62,359 nucleotides of DNA. Source: a bacterium (GTDB lineage: Bacteria > CAIWAD01). A model generated the notes under the pieces. It worked only from the letters and a program-made list of their open reading frames with translations. It made no database searches and was not told where the DNA came from. Position 1 is the stretch's first letter; every line of letters begins with the position of its first letter. The translations under genes and the position numbers were made by a program. The stretch is from positions 1 through 62,359 of the forward strand of contig JAUIFJ010000023.1 of the NCBI GenBank assembly GCA_030429345.1, written 5' to 3'. Positions 9,919 through 19,485 of this stretch are shown here, one piece after another.

Positions 9919-10449
9919 GTGCAACACGGTGTGACAACTGGAACCGGCCGGATCCTCCGGCGGCGGGGCATGACCCGGGGGGGCGTCTTCGTTGCCCTGC
10001 TCCTGCTCTGCGGGGCCTGTGCCTACAGTTTCCGCGGCACCCTGCCGCCGCACCTGGACAGCATCGCGATCCCCCTGATGGAGAACCGCACTCCCGAAGC
10101 GGGAATCACCGAGGACCTGACGGACCTGCTGCGGGAGGAGTTCCTGCAGGAAGGACTGTTCAAGGTCAGCTCCCTGGAACGCGCCGATTGCCGGCTGGAC
10201 GCGACCCTGCTCTCGGTCAGCGAGCGGGCGGACAATTTCACCGACGAGGACGTGGTGACCAACATCCGCCTCAGCCTTCGGGTCGAGGTGCATTTCGTCG
10301 ACCTGGTGGAAGACCGGGAGCTCTGGGTCGATACCTTCAATGAATTCGGGCTCTTCGATCCCGACTCGGAGACCCGCGACGATGCCATTGACGAGGCCGT
10401 CGAGAAGCTCGTGCAGAAAATCAACCAGCGCATTCTTTCGGACTGGTAG
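9919..10449 (+). CDS. lptE: LPS-assembly lipoprotein LptE-like
   Basis: 176 residues from the GTG at 9919, which has a GAGGAG site five bases upstream; an alternative ATG lies at 9970. The signal ends with a lipobox (LLCGAC, Cys34 lipidated), followed at once by AYSFRGTLPPHLDSIAIPLM, the typical first strand of LptE-type lipoproteins in which an N-terminal AYSF motif precedes a short alpha/beta domain. LptE plugs the LptD outer-membrane barrel that inserts lipopolysaccharide. lptD is not in this window. The assignment rests on the N-terminal pattern and size. Confidence 0.75.
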   Translation: MQHGVTTGTGRILRRRGMTRGGVFVALLLLCGACAYSFRGTLPPHLDSIAIPLMENRTPEAGITEDLTDLLREEFLQEGLFKVSSLERADCRLDATLLSVSERADNFTDEDVVTNIRLSLRVEVHFVDLVEDRELWVDTFNEFGLFDPDSETRDDAIDEAVEKLVQKINQRILSDW

Positions 10450-10457
10450 GAGGCCGC

Positions 10458-11201
10458 ATGTACATCCGCGCCCAGATCCACAGCTTGAAGCGGCAGCTCA
10501 GACAGCACCCCTGGCTGGGAGCCCGCCTGGCCTCGCTCTGGATCAAGGAAGGCCAGCTGGACAAGGCCGAGGCACTGCTGCGGCGCCAGCTGGAGCAGTT
10601 TCCGGCCTACCCCAGCGCGCGCATGGAGCTGGCCCACCTGCTGCTGCAGAAGGGCGATCGGCCCCAGGCTTTCCTGGAACTGCTGCGCGCCTCCGCGATG
10701 AGCGAAGGTCCGCTGGCGGCCTTTACCGAAATGCGCGATCTGGAAAGCGAGGCCCAGGGCGACAGCCAGCTGCTCAAGGACCTGCTGACGGAGGCCTGGG
10801 GCCGCGATCGCCTGAGCCGCAGCCTGCGGGAGGCCATGCGCAGCGAGGGCCTGCTGGAAGAGGAACTCTACCGCGAGCTCTTCGTGCCCACCGAACAGGA
10901 ACGACGGCAGCGCGACCGGGAGATCGACCAGTTGATCCAGCGCCTGATCGCCGAGGGCCAGGTGGCCGGCATCGCTTCCGACGGCGGGAGGCCCGAAGAG
11001 AGTCTGCCTGCACCGGAGTCCCCGGCTCCCGTCGACGAGCCCCGTCGCATCGGCAGCCGCAGCCTGGCGGCGCTCTACGAGCGCCAGGGCTACCCGGAAA
11101 AGGCCATCGAGGTCCTGCAGGGCCTGCTGGCATCCTGCGAAGGCGAGGAAGAACGCGCCGAGCTGCAGCAGTGGCTGGACCGGCTCGCAGCCGGTGAGTG
11201 A
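10458..11201 (+). CDS. TPR-repeat protein of unknown function
   Basis: 247 residues, cytoplasmic by appearance. N-terminal TPR pairs (WIKEGQLDKAEALLRRQLEQ and ARMELAHLLLQKGDRPQAF) are followed by a charged helical middle, a Pro/Glu-rich linker around 175-195, and one more TPR at the C-terminus (LAALYERQGYPEKAIEVLQG). It starts eight bases after the lptE stop with AGGAGG upstream. Its stop overlaps the start of the next gene. Confidence 0.7.
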   Translation: MYIRAQIHSLKRQLRQHPWLGARLASLWIKEGQLDKAEALLRRQLEQFPAYPSARMELAHLLLQKGDRPQAFLELLRASAMSEGPLAAFTEMRDLESEAQGDSQLLKDLLTEAWGRDRLSRSLREAMRSEGLLEEELYRELFVPTEQERRQRDREIDQLIQRLIAEGQVAGIASDGGRPEESLPAPESPAPVDEPRRIGSRSLAALYERQGYPEKAIEVLQGLLASCEGEEERAELQQWLDRLAAGE

Positions 11202-14200
11202 TGGCCTGTTGGCTCAGCCGGGTTCCAGGGCGTCTTCAGCCGCCTGTGCATGAGGCCCTTTCCGCCTTTCTGACAGTCCTGGTCCTTGGCGCGGCTTCCA
11301 GCCCCGCGGGCGCCGCCGAATGGCTGCTGCACAGCGAAGCGGATCCCGCCCCGCTGCTGGAATCCCTTCCGCGCAGCGCGCCGGCCCTGGTGCAGGCGCC
11401 CCTTTACCGTGATCACCTTTCTTCCCTTGGCTGGAGCCGGCTCGAGAGCGATGCCCCCCGCGCCGAGCTCGAGCAGCTGCTGCAGCAGCGCCTGCCCGAG
11501 GCGCGGCTGGTTCCCGTACGACAATACCGCCTGCACGACGAACCTTCGGCCGCTTCCAACTGGGGCCTGGGCTGGGTCAACGCGGCCGGGGCCTGGGCCG
11601 CCAGCACCGGGGAAGGCATCACCCTGGCCGTGATCGATACGGGCATCGAGCCCGGCCACCCGGCCCTGCGCGAAGCCTTGTGGCACAATCCCGCCGAGGA
11701 CCTGGACGGCGACGGCGTGCTCCTTCCGGATGGCGCGGGCGGCTGGATGCTGGATCCCGCGGACCTCAACGGAATCGACGAGGACGGCAACGGTTTCGTC
11801 GACGACCTGCTGGGCTGGGACTTCACCGACGCTCCGCCCTTCCCGGCGCCGGGGGACTACCTGCAGCCGGACAACGAGCCCTGGGACGAACACGGCCACG
11901 GCACCCTGGTCGCGGGCCTGGCCGCGGGACGTGATCCAGAACAGGAGCTCTGGGGCCTGGCGCCCGGCTGCCGCCTGCTGCCGCTGCGCGCGGGCAATTC
12001 GCTGGGCTGGCTGCAGGAGGACGATGTGGCCGCCGCCCTGCTCTACGCCGCCGACGCGGGAGCCCGGGTCGTCAACATGAGTTTCGGCGACAGCGAAGCC
12101 GGCGCCCTGCTCGAGGATGTGATCCGCCACCTGCACGCCCGCGGCGTGGTCCTGGTGGCCAGCAGCGGCAACACGGGAACGGAGGCTGCGCACTGGCCCT
12201 CGGGCTTTCCGGAAGTGCTCTCCGTGGGCGGAGCCCGGCTGCTGGAGAATCCCACCCGCGTGACACGCTCGCTGGGCAGTTCCTGGGGGCCGGGCCTCGA
12301 CCTGCTCGCCCCCGGACACGCCCTGCGCAGCAGCGACCTGGGCGGGGGAGAGGGCTGGATCGGCGGGACCAGCGCCGCGGCGCCCTTCGTCAGCGCGGCC
12401 TGCGCCCTGCTGCTGGCCCGCGAGCCCTCCCTCTCTCCGGAGCAGCTGCGCAGCCGCCTGCGGCGCACGGCGCGGGACATGGGCCCCGAAGGCTGGGATG
12501 CGGAACACGGAGCCGGCCTGCTCGATGCCGCGGCCGCCCTGGCCGATCCGGCGGCGCCGGGTCTTGTGATCCACCGACCGGCCTCCGGTTCCGCGTGGAC
12601 TCCGCAGGCCTTCGCCGAGAGCGGGATCCGGCTGAGCGCCTGGGGCGACCTCTTCCAGTCCTTCGAGCTGCTTTCCGGCGACTCGCCGCAGGAGGCCGAG
12701 CTGCTGCTGTCCTCGAACGAGCCCTGGTTCGACCAGGTCGTATACAACGACGAACTGCTTGCGCCCCTCGATCCGCCCGTGGACCAGCTGCAGCATCTCT
12801 GGCTGCGCCTTCGGACCCTCGACGGGGAGGAACAGCTGCGGCACAGCTCCTTCCTGCTGGACGGCACTCCTCCCGTGATCCAGGACTTGCGACTCGAGCC
12901 GATCCGCCGGGGGATGCAGGAGCTTTCGCGGCTCGAAGTCGTCTGCGACGAGCCGGTGCGACTTCGTGTGACGGGAGCAGGTGTCGTACAGGAAGGCGAC
13001 GGGCTTTCGCGCACTCATGCACAGGTCCTGGACTCCCCTGCCGGGGGAATGCTGGACATCCGGCTGCGCAATGCGGCCGGACTGGAGACGCTGCATCACC
13101 ATGCCGTGCCCCCGACCGGGGTCTTTCCCGCAGGCGCGAACATGGGGCGTGTTCCATCCGTGCTCCCCGAGGCCAGTTGGCTGGACGAGGCGCTGGACCT
13201 GGACGGGGACCAGGCCCCGGAGGTGGCTGTAGCCTTTCTAAACGATGGAGAACCGGATTCTGTTCGATTCATGGAGTACAACTGGAACGGAACCTTCAGT
13301 GCTGCCGGACTCTCCCTGCCGCCCGCCTTTCCCTTCGGTGCCGGGGATGTCACCGGCGACGAGCGAACAGAACTCCTCCTGGGCCTGGGAGATCACGCCA
13401 GGCTTTTTGCTGCCGGGGAGGAGCATCCCTGGCCCTCGCAGCTGCTGCAGGAATGGCCATCGCACTTCGCCGCCGGCCTTGTGTCCCTGTGGAACGATCA
13501 GCCCTCGCAGATCCTGCTGCAATCCGCCGAGAGGGCCTACCAGTTGTGGCTCTGGTCTTCCGAAGGTTCTGCGGCGATGCTCTGGGAGGCGGAGAATCCG
13601 GATGCAGGCCAGGCAACTCCGCAGGGAAGGCCACGCGGTATCGCGAGCGATCTGGATGCGGACGGCGAGCCCGAGCTGTGGCTCAGCCATGACGGGGGGC
13701 TTCTGTACTCGGTCGATCGATTGGGGAGAACGCGGCAGATCCTGCGCTTCCCCGGTTGGCGCGGCCCCGGAGAACACATGCAGCTCCTTCGCGAGGCCTC
13801 GGGAGTCGAATGCCTGGCAGTCCTGCTGCAGAGCCCGGCTGCGGCAAGCGAAAGCATGGCCGGAGGCGAAAGGGCGCGGCTGCTGCTCTTGTGTGACGAG
13901 AACGGAGAAGCCGTGGTCCGGGACAGCCTGGACTTTGATCTCTCGCACTCCGGCAGCGCTGTTGCCATGGGTCTTGCGGCCTTCCCGCGTCTGGACTCGG
14001 GAGAGGATCTCCTGCTAAGCCTGGCACCCTTGCTCTATGCGATCGAGTGGCATGCGGTGGAGGGCTGGGGTGTCACACGAATGGCCCTGGAAGCCCTGGG
14101 TGGCGGGGAGCCCGTGATGCTGAGCTCTTCCCCTGGTGGATTGAATTCGATACTGGCGCATGGCGTACAACAAAGCCTCGTGCTCCACACCTCGCATGGT

Positions 14201-15352
14201 GCACCCGTTCCGCCTGTCTTCCTGCCGCACAGCCGGCCCTTGGGGCAGGATCGGGTCCTGCTCGCCTGGAATGCCCCTGCCCGAACCTACTCGCTGTTGC
14301 TTCTGGGCGGTGTCGATGGCCAGCTCCTGCTCGAGAACCTGCCTCCGGAGACAGCCGGGGAGTTGGAGGTCGAAGTCACACCGGGAGAAGAATGGCAGTT
14401 CTCCTTCATGGCATTCTCTTCGGACGGCATGAACGGAGTCCGGAACGATCCGCCCTTGCTCCTGGGCGGCGAAGCTCCCTCCCTTCCCGGCGAGGTGCTG
14501 CCCACCTACTCAGGCCAGTGGACCATTCGCTGGGATCCCCCTCTCGCCCTTGAGCAACCCTATGCGCGCGCACGGATCGTGCAGGAGGGCGACAGCCTGG
14601 ACGCCACCCTGATCGTCGCCGCCGGTGGCTCGGAAACGCTGCTCAGTCTGCCGCGGTCCCGACCAGTGCCCGAAGGAGAGAGCGGCCTCCTGCTGGAAGG
14701 GCTGCGCATGCCCCGCGGTCTGCGCATGGAGCCGCTTCACCTTTCTCTTCTGGCGCTGGAGAATGGCGCCGGACCCCGCATCCTGGCAGGAAGGGCCCTG
14801 GCTCCGACGAGTGTCCGTCTCAGCTTCAGCAAGGCCATCCTGCGCGAGGACCTGGAAGAACTCACGAATTGGTCCCTGGCCGATGGGCGGGAACTCCGCG
14901 GTCTGCAGGCGGTTGAACAGAATCAGGCACTTGTGCTGCAGCTGGCGGAAGAGCGGCCGCTGCTGTCGGGGACACCGGCGCTGGAGGTCCTTGCCGGGCA
15001 GCTGCGGGCCGAGGACGGCAGCCGCAGCGAGAACCAGCGCATCGTCGTGCGGGCCGGGGTCGGCGGAATCCACGAACTGGTGGTCTATCCCAATCCCTGG
15101 CGAGCGAGCGGGAGCGGGGCCGAGGGAGCGGGCGGAGTGGTCTTCGCGGGAACGACTCCCGGCACGGAGGTGCGGATCTATTCCCTCGAAGGGAGACTGC
15201 TGCGGAAGCTGCGCGAGGAGGACGCCGACGCCTCCCTGCGCTGGGACCTGCGCCGCCAGAACGGCGAGGACCTGCCATCCGGCGTCTACCTGTTCGTGGC
15301 CGAGGACGCACAAAAGCAGCTGAAGAGGGGAAAGCTGGCCCTGGTCCGCTAG
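11201..15352 (+). CDS. Large secreted subtilase (S8) with C-terminal sorting domain
   Basis: 1383 residues from the ATG at 11201 (a GTG at 11198 is also in frame). A signal peptide ends near residue 39. The S8 catalytic triad is Asp146 (VIDTG), His233 (HGHGT) and Ser391 (GGTSAAAP), with an acidic insert between Asp and His rich in DGDG-type loops. After about residue 460 come beta-rich regions with FG-GAP/VCBS-like calcium loops (ALDLDGDQAPEVAVAF, ASDLDADGEPELWLS). The end has the FlgD-Ig/type IX-like sorting module: VYPNPWRA, then a beta sandwich ending LPSGVYLFVAEDAQKQLKRG. Extracellular or surface-bound proteolysis is expected. The start overlaps the upstream TPR gene stop. Confidence 0.93.
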   Translation: MACWLSRVPGRLQPPVHEALSAFLTVLVLGAASSPAGAAEWLLHSEADPAPLLESLPRSAPALVQAPLYRDHLSSLGWSRLESDAPRAELEQLLQQRLPEARLVPVRQYRLHDEPSAASNWGLGWVNAAGAWAASTGEGITLAVIDTGIEPGHPALREALWHNPAEDLDGDGVLLPDGAGGWMLDPADLNGIDEDGNGFVDDLLGWDFTDAPPFPAPGDYLQPDNEPWDEHGHGTLVAGLAAGRDPEQELWGLAPGCRLLPLRAGNSLGWLQEDDVAAALLYAADAGARVVNMSFGDSEAGALLEDVIRHLHARGVVLVASSGNTGTEAAHWPSGFPEVLSVGGARLLENPTRVTRSLGSSWGPGLDLLAPGHALRSSDLGGGEGWIGGTSAAAPFVSAACALLLAREPSLSPEQLRSRLRRTARDMGPEGWDAEHGAGLLDAAAALADPAAPGLVIHRPASGSAWTPQAFAESGIRLSAWGDLFQSFELLSGDSPQEAELLLSSNEPWFDQVVYNDELLAPLDPPVDQLQHLWLRLRTLDGEEQLRHSSFLLDGTPPVIQDLRLEPIRRGMQELSRLEVVCDEPVRLRVTGAGVVQEGDGLSRTHAQVLDSPAGGMLDIRLRNAAGLETLHHHAVPPTGVFPAGANMGRVPSVLPEASWLDEALDLDGDQAPEVAVAFLNDGEPDSVRFMEYNWNGTFSAAGLSLPPAFPFGAGDVTGDERTELLLGLGDHARLFAAGEEHPWPSQLLQEWPSHFAAGLVSLWNDQPSQILLQSAERAYQLWLWSSEGSAAMLWEAENPDAGQATPQGRPRGIASDLDADGEPELWLSHDGGLLYSVDRLGRTRQILRFPGWRGPGEHMQLLREASGVECLAVLLQSPAAASESMAGGERARLLLLCDENGEAVVRDSLDFDLSHSGSAVAMGLAAFPRLDSGEDLLLSLAPLLYAIEWHAVEGWGVTRMALEALGGGEPVMLSSSPGGLNSILAHGVQQSLVLHTSHGAPVPPVFLPHSRPLGQDRVLLAWNAPARTYSLLLLGGVDGQLLLENLPPETAGELEVEVTPGEEWQFSFMAFSSDGMNGVRNDPPLLLGGEAPSLPGEVLPTYSGQWTIRWDPPLALEQPYARARIVQEGDSLDATLIVAAGGSETLLSLPRSRPVPEGESGLLLEGLRMPRGLRMEPLHLSLLALENGAGPRILAGRALAPTSVRLSFSKAILREDLEELTNWSLADGRELRGLQAVEQNQALVLQLAEERPLLSGTPALEVLAGQLRAEDGSRSENQRIVVRAGVGGIHELVVYPNPWRASGSGAEGAGGVVFAGTTPGTEVRIYSLEGRLLRKLREEDADASLRWDLRRQNGEDLPSGVYLFVAEDAQKQLKRGKLALVR

Positions 15353-15413
15353 CAGGCCGTAGACCGGCGTCGCCTTTCATACCTTGTGCCGATAAGGCAG
15401 CTTCGGGGAGTCT

Positions 15414-16034
15414 ATGGTATTGATCGGCCTGACAGGGGGCATCGCGGCGGGCAAGAGCCTGGCGGCTGCCTGGTTTCGCCGCCGCAAGGTGCCGGTGATC
15501 GACGCCGACCGCCTGGGGCGCGAGATTCTCGACATGGATCCGGAATTGCCGGCGCAGATCCGCCGCCGTTTCGGCGACTCCTTTTTCGACGAGGACGGAG
15601 CCCTGAAGCGCCGAGAACTGGGCCGCCGGGTGTTCGCCGACCCCTCCGAGCTGCGTGCCCTGAACGAGCTGATGTTCCCGGCCCTGGCGCGGGAACTGGA
15701 GCAGCGGATCCAGGCGCACAAGGACGAGCCGCTCTGCGTGCTGGACGCGGCGCTGATCCACGCCTGGGGCCTGGACGAGCGCTGCGACCAGGTCTGGCTC
15801 GTGCTGGCGCCCGCCGAGCTGCGCCTGCGCCGCATGATCGAGAACCGCGGATTCCCGGAGGCCGAGGCCCGCGAACGGATGGACCGCCAGCTGGATCCCG
15901 ACAGCCTGCGGGCCGATGTGTTACTGGACAACTCGGGGGACGTGGCCTCCCTGGTGGCGCAGATCGAGGCTGCCGCCGCGCCCCTCTTCAACCAGCTGGG
16001 ACTGAAGCTGGAAAAGGACCTTCTCGATGACTAG
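15414..16034 (+). CDS. coaE: Dephospho-CoA kinase
   Basis: 206 residues, normal length. It phosphorylates dephospho-CoA in the last step of CoA synthesis. The P-loop is LTGGIAAGKS at residues 5-14, followed by the CoA-binding region VIDADRLGREIL and the lid region RLRRMIENRGFPEAEARERM. GGGGAG precedes the ATG. The end overlaps the next gene by eight bases. Confidence 0.95.
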   Translation: MVLIGLTGGIAAGKSLAAAWFRRRKVPVIDADRLGREILDMDPELPAQIRRRFGDSFFDEDGALKRRELGRRVFADPSELRALNELMFPALARELEQRIQAHKDEPLCVLDAALIHAWGLDERCDQVWLVLAPAELRLRRMIENRGFPEAEARERMDRQLDPDSLRADVLLDNSGDVASLVAQIEAAAAPLFNQLGLKLEKDLLDD

Positions 16035-19000
16035 GAACACCCTCCGCCTGATCGGACTGCTGCTGCCCCTGTTGGCCCTGGCCCTGCAGGCCCAGGCCTT
16101 CGGCAAGAACAAGGTCCAGTACGAGGCCAAGGACTGGAAGTACATTCAGAGCGAGTGGTTCGATGTCTACTACTACCAGGGCGGCTACGACCAGGCGGTC
16201 TTCACCGCGGAGGTCGCCGACAGCAGCTACCGCATCCTGTCCCGCGACTGGGACTGGGAGCTGCCGCAGGGCGAACGGATCACGATCATCACCTACCAGA
16301 GCCACAACGATTTCGCCAACACCAATGTGACCAGCGGCCTGGTCGAGGAGAGCGTCGGCGGTTTCACCGAGTTCTTCAAGAACCGCGTGGTGATCCCCTT
16401 CCAGGGGAGCTGGGAGGCCTACCGCCATGTGATCCACCACGAGTTGAATCACGCCTTCTCGCTGAGCATGATCTACGGCGAGTCGATCCTGCGCGGGGCG
16501 ATCCGCTTTCCGCTGCCGCTCTGGTTCGCCGAAGGCACCAGCGAGTGGACCAGCCGCGGAGGCTGGGACCGCGAGGCCAACATGTTCATGGCCGACGCCT
16601 CGATCAGCGGCTACCTGGGCGACATTCCCCAGCTCTACGGCTTCCTGGCCTACAAGGGCGGACAGAGCGTCTTCGCCTACATCGAGCACGAGTTCGGCCG
16701 CGCCAAGGTGGCCGAGATCATGCACGCGGTGAAGAACTACCGCAACGTGGAACGGGCCTTCGAGGAGAGCCTGGGTTTCGGCGTGATGGAGCTTTCCGCC
16801 AAGTGGAAGGCCTACCTGAACCGCATCTACTGGCCGACGATCGCCGAGCGGCAGACCGCGTACGACATTGCCGACCGGATCACGGATCACATCGAGCTGC
16901 GCAACTTCGTCAACAACAGCCCGGCGATCAGCCCCAGCGGTGACCGGATGATCTGGCTCAGCGACCGCACGGGCTACTTCGACCTGTACAGCGCAAGCAT
17001 CACGGAACCGGAGAAGGCGCGCCGCATCCTGCAGGGGCAGCAGACGGGCAAGTTCGAGAGCCTGCACTGGCTGCGCCCGGGAATCACCTGGTCGCCGGAA
17101 GAGGACCGCATCGCCTTCGCCTCCAAGGCCGGGGACCAGGACGCGCTCTTCATCCTGGATCCGGTGGACGGCAAGATCCTCGACCAGTTCAAGTTCGACC
17201 TGGAAGGGCTCTTCTCGCCCTCCTGGAGCCCGGCCGGGGACCGCATCGCCTTCGTGGCCCTCGAGCAGGGACACAGCGACATCCGGGTGCTGGACCTGGC
17301 CACGCGGGAGGTGCAGCGTGTGACAGAGGACCGCTGGTCGGATTTCGATCCCGCCTTCAGTTCCGACGGCAGCCGCCTGCTCTTCATCAGCGATCGCGGG
17401 GAGGACCTTTCGACCGACCGCATCTTCGACATGAGCGGACATCCCTACCACCAGAACGATGTCTACGAGGCCGACCTGCGAAGCGGCGGCCTGCGCCGGG
17501 TGACGGAGACGCCCTACAACGAGCGCACGCCGGTCTACGGCCCGGAGGACGTGATCCACTTCATCAGCGACGCCGGCGGCGCCTACAACCTGTATACGGT
17601 GCAGGACGGCGAGCAGCCGCGCCGCCGCACGCGCATGCTGACCGGCATCTTTCAGCCCAGCATCTCGAAGTCGGGCAAGCTCCTTTTCGCCAGCTTCGAG
17701 AAGGGCGGCTACGACATCTTCCTGTTGAAGGATGTGACACGCCTTCCGGACTACGGGCCGATGCCGGAGGACGACAGCGACCTGCTGCCCTTCAACCTGC
17801 TGAACAAGGACATCGTCGCCGAGCAGCCGGAAGCTCCGGCGGAAGAGGAGCCCTCCGCATTGAGCCGCGACAGCGCCTGGAAGAACTTCGACTTCAGCAA
17901 CCTGGACGGCTATTTCGAGGGCCGCGAGGAGCGCGCCGCCGAGGCCACTGTGACACGCGGCGAACTGAAGAAGACGCGCTTCGACGACGAGGGCAACTAT
18001 GTGCCCAGGGACTACAGCATCCGCTTCAGTCCCGACCTGGCGGAGGCCGACGCCTACTACGACAATCTCTACGGCTTCCAGGGCGCGGGCGAGATCGTCT
18101 TCAGCGACCTGCTGGGCAACCACCGGATGAACCTCTTCCTGAACGTATACGACCGCATCGAGCTGAGCAATTTCCACTTCTACTACACCTACAGCGAGCA
18201 GCGCACGGACTGGTCGTCGGGATTGTTCCGTTATGTGCGTTACCTGAACTCGGAAGTGCGCGACCGCTACTACCAGGACAACCAGTACGGCGCCTTCGGC
18301 CAGGCCAGTTATCCTTTCAACCAGTTCATGCGCTTCAGCCAGAGCGGCACCTGGACGACCATCGAGCGCGACAGCCTCAACGCCAACGACATCGACCCCT
18401 ACAGCTACAAGCCGGAGAAGTACCGCAACTACCAGAAGGGGGACTTCCTGACGACGACCAGCTCGCTGATCTTCGACAACACGCTCTGGGGCAGCACGGG
18501 GCCCAACAACGGCTTCCGCGGCGCGATCTCGTATACGCGCAGCTGGCCGGTGGACGACAACATCCACGTGGGCAACGATTTCCACAGCATGGGGCTGGAC
18601 CTGCGCAAGTACTACCGGCTGAGCCCGGATCTTTCCTTCGCCACCCGGCTGACCACGGGAGCGAGCTACGGCGGGGATCGCCAGGTCTTCTTCCTGGGCG
18701 GCGCTCCGGGCTGGATCAACTCCAAGTACTACAAGTCCTCGAGTGACACGACCTACAATACGCTGCGCAGCGACTTCAACGAGTTGTACTACTCGAGCTT
18801 CATCCAGCCCCTGCGCGGGGCGGCGATCTACCAGGGGGAGGGCGACCGCTACGCCCTGGCCAACCTGGAATTCCGCTTTCCGATCATCCGCTACCTGGTG
18901 ACGGGCTGGCCCTTCAACATGGCGCTCTTCAACCTGCGCGGCACCCTCTTCACCGACATCGGCACGGCCTGGTACCAGGACAGGGGCTATGATCGTGATG

Positions 19001-19140
19001 ACCTGATGATCGGCTACGGCTGGGGCACGAGGCTCAACGTCGGCTTCGCGCTGCTCAAGTTCGACTGGGCCTGGTCGAAGATGGGCGACGGGGAACGGCG
19101 GGGGCCGCAGTTCTACCTGACCCTGGGGGCGGATTTTTAG
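16027..19140 (+). CDS. Surface metallopeptidase-propeller-outer-membrane barrel protein
   Basis: 1037 residues in three parts. After a signal peptide (to about residue 22) comes a gluzincin-type domain with HELNH (His138, Glu139, His142) and a downstream glutamate, Glu169, in WFAEGTSEW, the expected third zinc ligand. Residues about 290-600 are TolB/PD40 propeller blades (ISPSGDRMIWLSDRTGYFDL, WSPAGDRIAFVALEQGHSDI, FSSDGSRLLFISDRG). The last 350 residues are alternating aromatic beta strands of a BamA/surface-antigen-like barrel ending in Phe (LTLGADF). I infer an outer-membrane protein carrying its own peptidase and propeller. A paralogue with the same order lies at 58191-61013. Confidence 0.85.
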   Translation: MTRNTLRLIGLLLPLLALALQAQAFGKNKVQYEAKDWKYIQSEWFDVYYYQGGYDQAVFTAEVADSSYRILSRDWDWELPQGERITIITYQSHNDFANTNVTSGLVEESVGGFTEFFKNRVVIPFQGSWEAYRHVIHHELNHAFSLSMIYGESILRGAIRFPLPLWFAEGTSEWTSRGGWDREANMFMADASISGYLGDIPQLYGFLAYKGGQSVFAYIEHEFGRAKVAEIMHAVKNYRNVERAFEESLGFGVMELSAKWKAYLNRIYWPTIAERQTAYDIADRITDHIELRNFVNNSPAISPSGDRMIWLSDRTGYFDLYSASITEPEKARRILQGQQTGKFESLHWLRPGITWSPEEDRIAFASKAGDQDALFILDPVDGKILDQFKFDLEGLFSPSWSPAGDRIAFVALEQGHSDIRVLDLATREVQRVTEDRWSDFDPAFSSDGSRLLFISDRGEDLSTDRIFDMSGHPYHQNDVYEADLRSGGLRRVTETPYNERTPVYGPEDVIHFISDAGGAYNLYTVQDGEQPRRRTRMLTGIFQPSISKSGKLLFASFEKGGYDIFLLKDVTRLPDYGPMPEDDSDLLPFNLLNKDIVAEQPEAPAEEEPSALSRDSAWKNFDFSNLDGYFEGREERAAEATVTRGELKKTRFDDEGNYVPRDYSIRFSPDLAEADAYYDNLYGFQGAGEIVFSDLLGNHRMNLFLNVYDRIELSNFHFYYTYSEQRTDWSSGLFRYVRYLNSEVRDRYYQDNQYGAFGQASYPFNQFMRFSQSGTWTTIERDSLNANDIDPYSYKPEKYRNYQKGDFLTTTSSLIFDNTLWGSTGPNNGFRGAISYTRSWPVDDNIHVGNDFHSMGLDLRKYYRLSPDLSFATRLTTGASYGGDRQVFFLGGAPGWINSKYYKSSSDTTYNTLRSDFNELYYSSFIQPLRGAAIYQGEGDRYALANLEFRFPIIRYLVTGWPFNMALFNLRGTLFTDIGTAWYQDRGYDRDDLMIGYGWGTRLNVGFALLKFDWAWSKMGDGERRGPQFYLTLGADF

Positions 19141-19264
19141 GAGCTCGCACAGAGATCACGGAGTAGACGGAGAGCACAGAGAAGAACGATGCATGCATGG
19201 GCGTCGACCGGAGTGGGTCGGCGCCTTTTTCATGGGTGATGGAAGTGGTTTCCGATGGCCGTAG

Positions 19265-19284
19265 GGGTCGTTCGCGAACGACCC
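19265..19284. repeat. Perfect 20-bp GGGTCG...CGACCC palindrome, copy 1
   Basis: A perfect palindrome GGGTCGTTCG/CGAACGACCC preceded by GTAG. Related elements occur at 22870-22889 and 31234-31254, each also preceded by GTAGG. This one lies 20 bases before a 12-bp tandem array. Confidence 0.8.
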
Positions 19285-19304
19285 TTACGAAGGGGCGGGA
19301 AAAC

Positions 19305-19484
19305 GGTGCCAAGGACGGTGCCAAGGACGGTGCCACGCACGGTGCCAGGGACGGTGCCAGGCACGGTGCCAGGGACGGTGCCAAGGACGGTGCCAGGCAC
19401 GGTGCCAAGGACGGTGCCAGGCACAGTGCCAGGGACGGTGCCAATGGCGGTGCCAAGGACAGTGCCTCGCACGGTGCCAGGCTT
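19305..19484. repeat. 12-bp tandem array 1 (GGTGCCARGSAC), 15 copies
   Basis: Units begin every 12 bases from 19305 to 19473, with the consensus GGTGCCAAGGAC or GGTGCCAGGCAC and a few variants (AGTGCC at 19425 and 19461). The GTGCCAGGCAC form is itself an inverted repeat. The array ends one base before the stop codon of the minus-strand desuccinylase-like gene. ORFs across it read as Pro-Gly-Thr-Val repeats and are not genes. There are no CRISPR-like spacers. Confidence 0.92.
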
Positions 19485-19485
19485 C

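Noticed and set aside
15988-18585. 865-residue minus-strand ORF opposite the surface metallopeptidase gene
   Set aside because: Antisense shadow of a long GC-rich gene, without family motifs or a plausible start.
19305-19484. Possible CRISPR array
   Set aside because: Units are contiguous 12-mers without spacers, so it is a tandem repeat.
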